Assembly: GCA_018350325.1 (NCBI GenBank)
Contig: JAEVLN010000012.1
Location: 1 to 64,000, forward strand
Direction: 5' to 3'
DNA: 64,000 nucleotides
Origin: Globodera rostochiensis
Taxonomy: Eukaryota > Nematoda > Chromadorea > Rhabditida > Heteroderidae
The translations under genes and the position numbers were made by a program. The notes beneath the pieces are model-generated. The model saw nothing but the letters and a program-made list of their open reading frames with translations. It was not told the DNA's origin and did not search any database. Shown here one piece after another: positions 22,082 through 32,918 of the stretch; the first letter of the stretch is position 1; every line of letters starts with the position of its first letter.

Positions 22082-22830
22082 CAGGGCTCCCAAATCTGAG
22101 GTTTTAGCCTCATTTTGTGGTTTTTTGATAGTCCAATGAGGCTAAAATTTTATAATGAGGTTTAGCCTCATTCTGTGGTTTTTTGGAGTTTGATGAGGTT
22201 TTTTGAGGCTTTTTGGGAATTTCACTGATAAATGGTAAATTTCTTTTAAATTTTGAATATTTGGCGTAATGTTAATTCATTTTTTCTCTATATTTTCAAA
22301 GAACCTCCTTTTCCATTGTTCCGGTTTGAAATAATTGGGAATTTTCTTAATAAAAAACCTCATTTTCAATTTTTTTTAAAGCAAAAAAGCATCACATCTT
22401 CTGCAAATTTAGTTGCAATCTCTTAACAAATCGAGTCAAAAACGCGAAAAATTTTCTCGGCGGCGCCTATCGGCACCGCCGACCCCTCCCCCCCCCCCCC
22501 CCCCCCACTAAAAAAAGTATTTGGGAAGACTGCGCGCAAAAAAAACATCATTTTAGCACAATGGACGGATGCGCGCAATTAATTGAAAGTTGAGACCGTG
22601 AAATCACTGGCCCAAATCAAAGTCAATTTCGATTATTCGTGCCCCGAGTTTTACCAAATGTTAATTTCAAACAAAAAACTTCTTACATCGATCATGGCTT
22701 TCCAAAAATATAACCGTTGAACAATTTTATTGGATAAATAAAGCTTTAGCAAAATGAGGTTTTTTGGTCATCAATGAGGCTTTTTTGCCTGCCAAATGAG
22801 GCTTTTGAAAATTTTCATTTGGGAGCCCTG
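22082..22830. mobile_element. hAT-like MITE, CAGGGCTCCCAAAT ends, perfect 8-bp duplication
   Basis: Both ends carry the 14-bp inverted repeat CAGGGCTCCCAAAT. ATTTAATA is duplicated at 22074-22081 and 22831-22838. Subterminal TGAGGTTTTTTGG/TTAGCCTCATT motifs occur at both sides. The interior includes an 18-20 C run and a CGGCGGCGCCTATCGG hairpin-like segment that also occurs elsewhere in the window. It is inserted inside the TAGGGAGC element and is thus among the youngest of the stack. Confidence 0.92.
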
Positions 22831-23281
22831 ATTTAATATCAACAAAAATGTTGATATTGCGCTCCCTACTTTAAATAAACAAAAAAACAATAATCCGGGC
22901 CTTATTGATAGATTTCAACAGTAAACTATCTCTAGTAAATTTTCGTTATTTGAGCAAAAAACCCTCAAAAAGATGCCAAAAATGTGCAGGAAAAAAATGG
23001 CAAAAAAAACTTGTCAAAATATTTTGATTTCACCTAAAACCTCTCACTCACAACTGTAGATGAACTATTTTAGCGTGTTTTGGAAATTTATATATGGGTC
23101 GGTTTGTAACGCTTCCGGAACCGGGAAAACACTGGTGAAAGGGAACAAAGGAAATTTGTATCGTAATCGGAGCGGAGTGCTTGTATCGATGTTTAAATTT
23201 TATTCGATTTTTTGACTGTATTAATTGAGTTTTTCTCTTTTACCTTTAGGTAGTGATTTGTCTCTTTACTATCTCTTTACT

Positions 23282-23291
23282 ATTGCTGTAG
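23282..23291 (+). promoter_or_regulatory. Candidate trans-splice acceptor of the innexin gene
   Basis: ATTGCTGTAG ends 12 nt before the initiator ATG and has no upstream coding exon that could pair with it. This fits a spliced-leader acceptor. It is inferred from position only. Confidence 0.45.
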
Positions 23292-23303
23292 AATCATCCA
23301 ACA

Positions 23304-25033
23304 ATGAAACCACTTATTGATACAGTGTTCAAATATATCGGGTAAATTTTGTTTTGGGTTAAACTTTAAATTTTGTTTCGCAGTCCAAGCAAAGTGAAGT
23401 TGGACGATTTCGTCGACCGTCTCTGTTATCGTTACACGCCTGTGCTGCTCGGGCTTTTTATGTTCATCACCGGAACTGTGGACAATTTTGGTTCGCCAAT
23501 CAATTGCATGGTTCCACAAGAATTTTCATGTAACTTTATAGATTTATTTTTTCATTCAGATCCATCGATTGTTATAAATATTTTTCAATTAATGATTATT
23601 TTTTAAGCCACATGGTCTAGCTTTGTTCATCAATATTGCTACGTGACTGGCACTTATCTGAAGATCGAGCATCCGGTGGATCAACATCCATCTGGACGGG
23701 TTTTCGTGCATTACTACCAGGTTCCTGGTTACATTTGGAACACATACATTTCTCCTTTGCCCCTAAATCAGTGGGTGCCTTACGTTCTCATCCTCCAAGC
23801 GCTGTTTATGCGTTTGCCGTTGAGCTTCTGGCGTTTTGGGCGCAGAATGTCGGGTCAGTTTGAACCACCATGACTTTTTTTTGTACTGTAAAAAGATAGC
23901 TAAAATCCAAACAACAGATGCCGATTTCGATTACGTCAATGAATTGGGCGTGAAGGCACGGACATCGACCACAGAAAAGCGCAAGGAGCTCTTATCTGAG
24001 GCAGCCAACTACATTTATCAGGTTCGTCTGTAAAACGACAACTAAGAATATTATTAGTGAAAAGTAAACAGTTCTTTCTCCCTTTATACCAACACAAGTT
24101 TCTTTATTTTTGGTCGTAAATGCTCGTCACACGCACAACGGTCTCGGTTCTCTAGCCAGCTACGTGTATTTGCTCTACAAATTGGTCAACGTTGTGGTTG
24201 TCTTTGTTCAGATTTATCTGCTCAAAGTTTTCGTTGGGTACAATTCGTGGAAATGGGGCCTTACGGTAAACGAAAATAACTCCTTTTTTTGAAGAATTAT
24301 TGGTCATTCAGTTACTTACCCAAAGTTGGTCCAACGTCGGCGAGACGAACTTCACATATTTCCCGCGTGTAGCCTATTGTCAGTTTGAGCGTGACTTTCT
24401 GGGTCAGCCTATTGCTGGCATTCAACAGGAGGCGCGTTGTACGCTGGGCATCAACATGTTGAACGAGAAGGTGACTTCTTGTTTTCGTTTATATTCCTGT
24501 ACCTTTTCATTTGGAGGTCTTCCTATTCCTGTTCTTCTGGTACTATCTGCTGTTTGCTCTGACTTTGGTCAATGCCATTGTTCACTCTCAGCGTTTGCTG
24601 AGTGCGTACCGCGTCAATGATGTACGCTATCTTCTCAGCTTTGGCACCAATATTGAGAGGAAAAATTCCAAAATCGCACACACACACAACGCCTGTGGAG
24701 ATACTGATTTGACTTTGGAAGTTCCTGCGAAGCGCCATCATCTCTCTTTCTCCGCTACGTCGACGCCAAGCTGTCGAGGAACGTGGAGCAGCAGCGGTGA
24801 GCGCAGTCAGCACTTTGTTGGACGGAAAATGGGTGAGTTCCCAATTTGTTAGTCACCTATTGTCTGTTTATTTCCATTCGACTTTAGATGGTCATGTCGT
24901 GTCGCGTTTTGTGGACGAATGTTTGGGCCAGGACGGATATTTGCTGTTGCGTTGCGTTTCACAGAATTCCGGGAAACTCGTTGCTGCCGAGCTCACTGTC
25001 CATCTCTTTGAGCTTATGTCGGTTTCCGGCTGA
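23304..25033 (+). CDS. Innexin gap-junction protein
   Basis: The exons give MKPLIDTVFKYIG (23304-23341), then SKVKLDDFVDRLCYRYTP and TM1 (23384-23529), the first extracellular loop with paired cysteines (INCMVPQEF ... HQYCYV) and the innexin signature LNQWVPYVLILQALFMRLP in TM2 (23608-23853), an intracellular loop (23918 onward), TM3 (about 24110-24270), the second loop with two cysteines (YCQFERDFLG, EARCTLG) and NEK|VFLFLFFWYYLL in TM4. The C-terminal motif RFVDECLGQDGYLLLR precedes the stop at 25031-25033. Innexins form invertebrate gap junctions. The DDFVDRL start is a nematode-type N-terminus, but I cannot name the paralogue. The stretch 24620-24890 is unresolved. One reading keeps 24511-24832 open and splices at GTGAGT. 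The other splices 24622-24737 and reads straight through. Confidence 0.9.
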
Positions 25034-25604
25034 TTACCGTTTAAATTTTATTTTATTCATTTTGATTCCCGTCCACATCCTCCGGACTCATGCATCTCCC
25101 TCCATTCTTTTCATCTAAAACACCCCATTTTTTCCTTGACACTTTTCGAGTTAGAGCCAATTTTTGTTGACATTATATCGTCTTTTCTCTCTTTGATCGG
25201 AACATTTATTGTCATTTTCAGGAATTTGATATGTCTTATAAAGTTATACAATTAAGTATTAGACATGATGTGAAATCCTGGATATAACTCAAGTTGCTAG
25301 TTCTTTGACTTACGCGTTTTCATTATTATATAAATCTATGACAAATCCCATTTTGACTTTTATTTTTTAAATTTAAGTCAAATATGCTTTGAATTTTTCT
25401 TTTGTTTCTTGAATTTCATTTAGGAGAAGGCCGTATCCTTGGGTTGATTTGGTTTTGTCTGGGGTCGGCTTATGATTTGGTGGCTTTGTTTTTGCTTTTG
25501 TGGTTTCGGTGTGGAGTCTGTAGCTTTCCCCTGGTTACGGCCTAGCTTCTCTATTTTTTAAAAAGTTCAATACGTTCGGAAGATAGTCAGAAAATTTGTT
25601 TAAA
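25034..25604. other. Spacer between innexin and pseudophosphatase genes
   Basis: AT-rich sequence with no gene. It should hold the innexin 3' UTR and the leader of the next gene. No clear AATAAA was identified. Confidence 0.4.
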
Positions 25605-27871
25605 ATGCTAGCCAACATTTTTTCTGCCCGTGGAAACAATCAACAGCAAAGGTCTTTGAGGACTCAACGAGTCGCGAAGTCGTCAGCTGCGGCTTTCGAA
25701 TTACAGGAACGTTTGACCCGTCCTGGAGAGATTAGCCAATGGTTGCTCGGTTCATGCGTGGACCCATTTGGCGAGTTTCTAACCGACCTTTTGGGATTTG
25801 TTTACGATTAGCTTTTATTATTAGGGCTGGGTTTTTTAGGATTTACTTGATAACTTCTAGTGATGTTCATTTTTTGGTTGCGTATTCTGTGGTAAAAGTT
25901 TTTTGACAGAATTGTTCGGCAATCGGAGGGTCACCGACTTCTTCAAGGACAATTTCGACGGTAACGCCATGGTGAGACGCTTTAAACTGCACAACAAGAA
26001 CGTTGAGAATGACAAGGACCGGATCCGTTTGCATGGACAATGTCCGTCATTTTACGCAAAATTAAACGCATTTGAAATTGAATGGTTGGGAATCGCAATG
26101 GTTTCTGCTAACGGTGGCTTTAAGATTACAACAACATTTACCTGGGAAAACGCATTTTCGGGCCAGCTCGCAAGCAGGTGTTCAACTACACCATTGTGGG
26201 TGGGATGGAACGACGCTTCGAGATCGTTGACAACCAAGTCAACCACATCCAGTTCACCCACGAACACTCAGACAAATTCTCCGAAAAGTGTAGAAATCAA
26301 CGTCAGTTTTTTCTTTTCAAGGGTCCAATAAAAATGTCTGGTCTCGTGGATGTTTTTTGGATCTACTTCAGATTCTTTAAAAGCATTGATTTGGCGATTT
26401 AGGCATAAAATGCAAAGATGAAAGTCGTGTTGTGCTTCGATACCCTTCCGACGGAGAGGAGCCCTCCACCGATTCGTTCATCCACGCAAATTACGTCCGT
26501 TCGCCTGTGCTCTTCAACGATTTTATCGTCACTCAGGCACCGTTGGACAATACAATCGGCGATTTCTGGAGGGTATCTTTGGGCGAAGATGGCGGGGGGG
26601 GGTAATACTCCGAACACTGCCTTTATTTTCAATTTTATTCAAAATGAAAGGGGCAATGGTAATTAATACAGTCAAATCGGTTGGCAAAACCAAGAAGAAT
26701 GCCTTTCGTAGATGATCTGGCAAGAGAAAGTGTGCTACATTTTCATGCTGATCAGTCGCAAGGAGCCGAATCGTTGCGTCCCTTACTGGCCAAAAAGGTT
26801 TTGTTTATGACTCGCTCCTGATTTGGTTGTCTTCGCTCATTCACAGTCTTGCATCGAAGCCGTTGACAGTGCACGGACTGATCATTTTGAATGAGGGCAT
26901 TGAGCCTTCCTCCCGGGACCCTTTCTTTCGCGTCACCAAAATTCGCATCGTCGGACGGGATAACACAGAGGTAGTCATACCAAAACAGTAAAAAAGCTTT
27001 TGAATAGTTTCTGACTCCAGCAGCCTGGCCTCCTCTTCTGTTTATTCCTTTTTTCTTCAGCTCCGTTTGGAGCATTGGCAGGCGGACATGAACAATTCGG
27101 AGAACGTGGAGACGCCCCTTCGTTTGCTGCGACTGTCGCGCAGTTGCACGGCGCCTACTGTCGTTCTCGACCATTTGGGAATCAGTCGAGCATCCTGTAT
27201 CATCGCTGCCGAAATTTGCATTTGCCAGCTGATTCGTGGGGGGCCAATGTGCAAAGTTTGTTCATCACCAATCGGAGTATTTTTGCTTTTTTAGTACGTC
27301 GTTCAGCAGGCCGTCCATTATTTGCGTTCCTTTCGTCCTTTCTCAGTCGAAACGCCAATGCAATACATTGTAACCATTTTAATGATTCTCCTAAAAGAAT
27401 TGCCGTCAACTAATGCACCAAAATGTTAGTTCATCCATCGCGTCGTCCAACATTTCATCCGTCCTTTCGTTGGTGTACCTGTCGGGTTTGAGCAGGATTA
27501 CGTTCGATGGCTTGACGAGCGTTCACAACGCCTTTTTGTGGACGACTTCGACAGGGAGGTGGGAAATTGGCGGAGGGTTTTTTTTGTCATAAGCGACCCC
27601 GGTGCCAGTTTTGTTCGCTGTTTCTGTTAAGATTCCCGCTTTCCGTCTCCTTTCCCCTCGCGTTGACCCCGACCTGCTGCCGTTGGTACGTCGTCGTGAA
27701 CGGCCCGAACTACGACGAGAAATGCACGCCCCGGTAGGGGAATTGCCGCTTCCGGCAGAGATGGAAAGTGCACCCTCCGCGGGAATGGGACGTGATCAAC
27801 GAAACGGCGGTGATGATCCGCTGGCGAACATCCAGCTTCCAAAGCGATACCCACGCGGACGCCGATACTGA
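25605..27871 (+). CDS. Inactive protein-tyrosine-phosphatase-like protein (EGG-3/4/5 type)
   Basis: A multi-exon gene for a nematode-type PTP fold. Exon 1 is 25605-25749 (start MLANIF) and joins in phase to ELFGNRRVTDFFKDNFDG at 25910. Further on come CKDESRVVLRYPSDG, SFIHANYVRSP, FNDFIVTQAPLDNTIGDFWR, MIWQEKVCYIFML and CVPYWPK, the substrate-loop and Q-loop framework of PTPs. The catalytic P-loop, normally HCSxGxxRTG, reads LDHLGISRAS (about 27158-27187), so the catalytic Cys is Asp and the preceding His is Leu. The WPD loop is WQA. It cannot be an active phosphatase. C. elegans EGG-3, EGG-4 and EGG-5 are inactive PTP-like proteins of the oocyte-to-embryo transition that bind phosphotyrosine partners such as MBK-2. 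Equivalence here is inference. The ending is RRRERPELRRE...RYPRGRRY, stop at 27869. The exon borders between 25960 and 26180 are uncertain. Confidence 0.88.
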
Positions 27872-28298
27872 CAAAACAAACAAACTCACCGACTTCACCA
27901 ATTCATAAATAATTTATAATTTTTCGTAGGTTCGAATTTAACGTCTTGTCCACTGACCCACATTCCTATTGTTAACATTATAATGACACCGCAGAGACAC
28001 ACGGAATTATGCTTTAACAAAATGATAAATAAACGAGTATTGAATACACAGAATAAAATACGAATAGTAAACGGGATAACAGTTTGGATGTGCAAAATAC
28101 GTAAATCCGTATGAGAAAGGGAACGTCAAAAATCTTAAACGGAGAGTGAATGAGCAAACAAGAACTGATGGTGGAATGGGAATATGAAAAATAAAAACTC
28201 GTGTGAAGCTCTTTTGGACAAAAAGAAAATCATTCACGGATAAATGAGAATTCGTTGCGACCCACCCATTGTCTTTCTCGTCATTAGTCAGTCTTCCA
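27872..28298. other. Convergent 3' spacer between two genes
   Basis: The pseudophosphatase (plus) and exchanger (minus) genes converge here, about 430 bp apart. The sequence is AT-rich, with ATAAATAA-type sequence on each strand that could serve 3' end formation. No gene is present. Confidence 0.5.
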
Positions 28299-31200
28299 TC
28301 AGTGTCCCTCTTCCTCCTCATGTTCGTCATGTACGATGAATTTACTGTGTTCTGGCAATGCCTCCATCGTCGATGCTGTCGACTTGCTGCTCGGTTTCCT
28401 CACTTGGCTGCTCGATTTTCGCCGGGCCTCGTTGATCAGTCGAACTGCTTCGCGTTGAGTCGCTTTGTTGTATGGAAATGTTTTGTAGTGTTGCTGGTCG
28501 TCGTCCAACAACTGCAAAAATGCAATGTTAACAAATCGTTCACCCCCGATATTCCACTGCCGAAAGTCGGTGTAACCCACAAAATTAAACCCTTTTTGGC
28601 GCTTTATGACAATTATAGTAAGTTATTTGCTTGCTTCTTCATCTTCGATGCTAAAGCTGTGTTGAACAGGGCGGAGGTCCTGGTCGTTGTAGTGGCGACT
28701 GTAACGATGTCCGCTCTATAAATTAAGCAACGAAACATTAATATTTTAGTGCAACAAAGCACCCACAGATTGCAACTCCGCAAATTTGTTCCTCACGAAA
28801 GTGCCCACGGACTCATTTCTTGGAATACTCTCCTGTGGAGCACGTTGCGGCACAGTCAGACGCGAGAAGCTCATTCTTAAAATTCAAAACTGATAAGCAG
28901 TGTTCTTGAGAAAACAAAAACAAAGTTTAGCACCAAGCGCAGTAGCCAGAGGGGGGGGGGGGGTCGATTCTTAGTGGTGTGTTTTTTCCTTTTTATTGTA
29001 TTTTTATTAACCAATTTCGAAAATTGTCGATTTTCAAAAATGCAAATGTTTTTGCGGTTTTGCTTCTTTTGGGGCGCGGGTGGGTCGGCGGGTACCACCG
29101 AGATAACTTTGTAATTTTGATCGATTTGTTAAAAAAAGTTGTAAAGTGCTTAACAAAAGGGTCCCCCCTATGGTTTTTTTCCTCAAATTTCATTTCGGGG
29201 CGTGAGGCATGCCATTCACTTACCTCGGCGCCCCAAGTCCGTTGGGCTGCTGCTGTTGTGCGTACAAATCCCTGCTGCTCTGCACAGTCGGCATGCCGGC
29301 AAAGGATCCGTGCTTCTTCAGGTAGATGACCGCTTCTGTCACCTGCCCAAATGATTTGTGCTTTTTATGAGCATAATTGTCAAAAAAAGACCCGTCTGTA
29401 CACAATACCTGAATCTCCTCATTGTGCCTGACAATTTTCATTTCCTTGTCATTCGGGTTGAGCATAATGAACGGTTTTATGTACTTTTTGTTGTAGCGCT
29501 CAAGTTTCATCCGAAACTAAATTTGATGATTTCGTTTCAATTAAATTTATCTGTTCTTCATAAAATGCAAATCCCAGGTTAGCAAAATGTGTCTCATTTG
29601 TTACCGAACAAATAGAAGTTTAGTTGTTCAACCACACACCCAATAATCTCCTCGCAGTCCGGCGATGCTTTCCATGCCTCCGACCAAATGACTGCTGACA
29701 TTGTCGGCTATCATCTCAAAAACGGTCTTCCTGTGCCCTTCGTACTGCTTGACCTTCAGATAAGTGACCAGCTTTTCAATGGAACCGCCCTTAAACAAAA
29801 AGGCTTAAGCACAAAACGTGAAAATATATACAAATAAACCTGGACGAAAACGGTGAAAAGGATGACAATGATTGTAGTGGTAGCCAGCATATTCCGACAT
29901 TTGATCATCTCCGGATTCAGCGACATCACTAATCCATAGCAAACGGCACCACGAATCCCTCCGTAGCCCATGATGAACTGGTCCACAAAGCCAATGCGTT
30001 CCATTCGCCGTTTGTTCACCAAATAAGTGAGCACACCGACGCCTGAGGGTAGGGAAGAATAAACTTCAACTGCTGGGTGAGTCACAAAACCTACAAAACG
30101 TTCTCAACAAACGAACCGATGAAACGATAGATGAGGCAGGAGGCCAAGGTGACCAAAATAAAAACAAAGTCCAAGTCGTGGTTTTTGGAAACGGCAGACA
30201 GACCAAGGAAAACAAAAATCACGGCTTCGCAACTAAAACCCAAATGGGGATTTTAATGAAATTGCACAACACACCTCGAAGAGAGCGTTTTCATAAAGTA
30301 ATTAATGGTGACCAGCGACTGTTCCGAAATGTTCCCCACAATGTACTGCTTCATACCCATACCGCAGACAACGATTCTGAGACGATAATAGAGTACATCA
30401 TTTTATAAGACTAAAACTCACGCCAGAATTCCGGAAAGTCCCAAAGATTCGGCAATCAAATAGGCCAAATAAGGGAACAATAAGCAGGTGAGCGGCTGAA
30501 CAACACTAACGTCCTTGCCCAATCTGAGAATGGAGAAAATTAACGAAAACGCCGCGGGGCTAATAGGGCTAAGACGAAAGTGAATGAATGGCTTTTGCTG
30601 TTCCTTTAATTTAATTAATCCTAGCCCGGAATGAGAAAGAATTTTAACTTGGTGACCATTCCCGTCAGAACGGCCCACAGTCCGCCGACCAAAATGCCGC
30701 CAATAGACACCCAAAAAAAGGCCAACAGTCCGATGAGATAGTCGTTCCATTGCAAAACTTCTGGGCCCACGCTGGCAATTGCGTTCATCGTGTGATAGAG
30801 AACCCAAAATGAAAAAAACCGGAATATGAATATGTCTTTATTAAATCTGAAGCGAAAGACTCACAATTGTAACGGCATCGTTCAACAGAGACTCGCCAAA
30901 CACACAAATGTATAACAATTGGTTAACGTGAATCTCCTCAAACACGCAAATCACCGCCACGGGGTCCACGGCAGAAATAAGCGTGGCAAACAGAAAAAGT
31001 GAGATGGGAGAGGGACTGCCGTGGAAATAATTGTGGAAGGCATACAGAGTGAGACCTGACAGTGAGTTACGTAAAAAACGACAAAATAATTTGAGTTTTT
31101 AGGACCCCTTTTGCCGAAATTGTAAGAATAAAACGATTCCAAATTTTACCCATTAACATTTTAAGAAAATATTTAGGTAAATGCAAAAAAAAAAATAAAG

Positions 31201-32918
31201 AAAAAAACATTAAAATCGACTTTTCCCCCAGGGGAGTTACATAGGAAAATTCGCTGAAAAAATGTTGGACATTTTACCGGTCGCTGCCGTATTCCAAAGT
31301 GTTCCAATCACGGCATACGTAGTGATAGTGCCGATATTTTTAAAAAACTAAAAAAATAAACTTCTCCGCAAAGTAAGCAAGAGTTACTTTCCGGTTATGA
31401 CGCCCCCTAATTGGATGTAAAAAACTTGGCCCTAACCGAATTCGGTTAGGGACGTCATACCCAAAAAGTACCTCATTAACCAGAATCCGTTATTTTTGCA
31501 TGCACTTGCCTCCAGGCATGCTGAGGGGGGCAAGCTGACCAAGCGGGTCATGCCCCCCCCCCCGGAAAATATTTTGAAAAAAATACAGGAAATTTGTTCT
31601 AGATACGGTCCTACTTGCCTCTTTGTTAGGCAGAAAGTAACCGGCCTCCAACGCAATCGGTGGTAAAAGATAAAGAAAAAACCAATCTGGCTTCAGGTAA
31701 ATTTCCTAAATTTGAAATTAAAGTTAGCAGAAAGCCATCAAATTTTGATTACATGTTCGGGAAACATAACATGGAAAATGCCACCGAAAATGCTTCCCAA
31801 CACGAGTAGAAGTGCCGAATCGGGCAAGACGCGTTTTATATTTTCAAACCGATGAAAAACTGTTAAAGAAATAAAATAAAATCTTTATTTTTTAGTATGA
31901 GACCCTTTTGTTCAAAATTTTATTCTGAAAATTGTCTGAAATAAGTTTCATGAGAGAAGCCCAAAATAGCATTTATTTCAATTTTCTAGAGCGACTTTTT
32001 AGTCATTTAAATCAATACTTTGGCTTTTTTGAGAATAAATCACCATTTTTCCATAATAAATCCATATTTTAGGCATTTTCTTGATAAAAATGCAATATTT
32101 TAGGCATATTTCCTAAAATTTTTGACGAAATTCAATTTTTTAGGGACTTTTTCCCAAAATTTCTCAAGAAAAATAAAAACGAAAAATGTACCCTTACAAA
32201 TCCAAATTTTTTACAAACAAAAAATACATCCCTAAAAATGACTTTTTCTTTGACCAAAAATCCACCCCCAAAGATCGAAATTTTGCCAACAATTTTTATT
32301 TGATTTTTTTATAAATTTTCCAAAACATGTGAAAAATATTGCATTTACAATTTTAAGAGGAATAAAGAATGACGAATTTCAAAGGTTTTCACGGAAAAAA
32401 AATTGACCGAATTTGGTTAGTTTTAGCACATTTTTAAATCAATATTTTGGTACTTGGGGTTTTGGGTCATAATTTGAGTTTTTTATATTTCACGTTTTTT
32501 AGTCAATATAAATCTCGGCCCTACTGATTACGAATCCTCAATAAAAAATAAAGAATTAAATTTTTGCGGATTCCATTTATTCGGATCTGGACCACTTCCT
32601 TATAAAGTAATCATTCAAATTTTTTTTACCAATTTTCGCGATTATTGTTATGAAGAACCAAAATGCGAAAGTCAGTTGAGTCTGGTGCTCTTCGAAGTGC
32701 TTAAAAATAGCAATATTTAAAATTTACAATTATCAAAGAACCATTTCAAAAAAAACAATTCGATTTCGATGTCCGTGGTGGGAATGACCTGCCACGTGAA
32801 GACTCGATACTGACGAGTTTTTCAAGAGATCGGATGATATTTGAGTATCATTGAGCGTTGACAGGACTTGAAATGACGAAGTCTGAGCTCCCTCAGTGAA
32901 ATTATTATTCATCTGCAT
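28299..32918 (-). CDS. Na+/H+ exchanger (NHX/SLC9 family)
   Basis: About a dozen exons encode a plasma-membrane-type cation/proton exchanger. From the N-terminus: [12 protein letters not shown] with a Ser/Thr/Asn-rich lead (32733-32918); [16 protein letters not shown], a TM helix (about 32630-32715); [17 protein letters not shown] (about 31755-31850); [20 protein letters not shown] (about 31620-31700); [19 protein letters not shown] (about 31280-31350); [20 protein letters not shown] and [13 protein letters not shown] (about 30865-31050); [17 protein letters not shown] (about 30650-30780); [19 protein letters not shown] (about 29920-29990); then the regulatory tail with [19 protein letters not shown] and [15 protein letters not shown]. 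The conserved [14 protein letters not shown] and [13 protein letters not shown] blocks hold the ion-binding Asp and Arg. The tail ends in an acidic stretch ([10 protein letters not shown]) with the stop at 28299. The C-terminal basic/Ser segment could be phosphoregulated. Confidence 0.93.
31430..31451. repeat. Perfect 22-bp palindrome in an exchanger intron
   Basis: CCCTAACCGAA is followed directly by its inverse, giving a spacerless palindrome. GGTTATGACG upstream and GACGTCATACC downstream extend a weaker inverted relationship. It may be the tip of a decayed TIR element. Confidence 0.7.

Larger units (their letters stand above)
20038..22868. mobile_element. hAT-like element TAGGGAGC, host of nested insertions
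   Basis: TAGGGAGC at 20038-20045 and its inverse GCTCCCTA at 22861-22868 are flanked by the identical 8-mer CTTTAAAT (20030-20037 and 22869-22876). The ends also share inverted AAAATCAACG/AATATCAAC-type sequence. The 2.8-kb span has no open transposase frame. Most of its length is later insertions at 20120-20559, 20758-21470 and 22082-22830. The 8-bp duplication supports the hAT superfamily. What remains of the outer element is largely ACGTTGATATTTA-type inverted sequence. Confidence 0.75.

Noticed and set aside
25960..26000. GTGAGA donor after GCCATG in the pseudophosphatase gene
   Set aside because: The nearest acceptor would give an intron of under 40 bp, so the stretch is better read as exon or as part of a larger intron.
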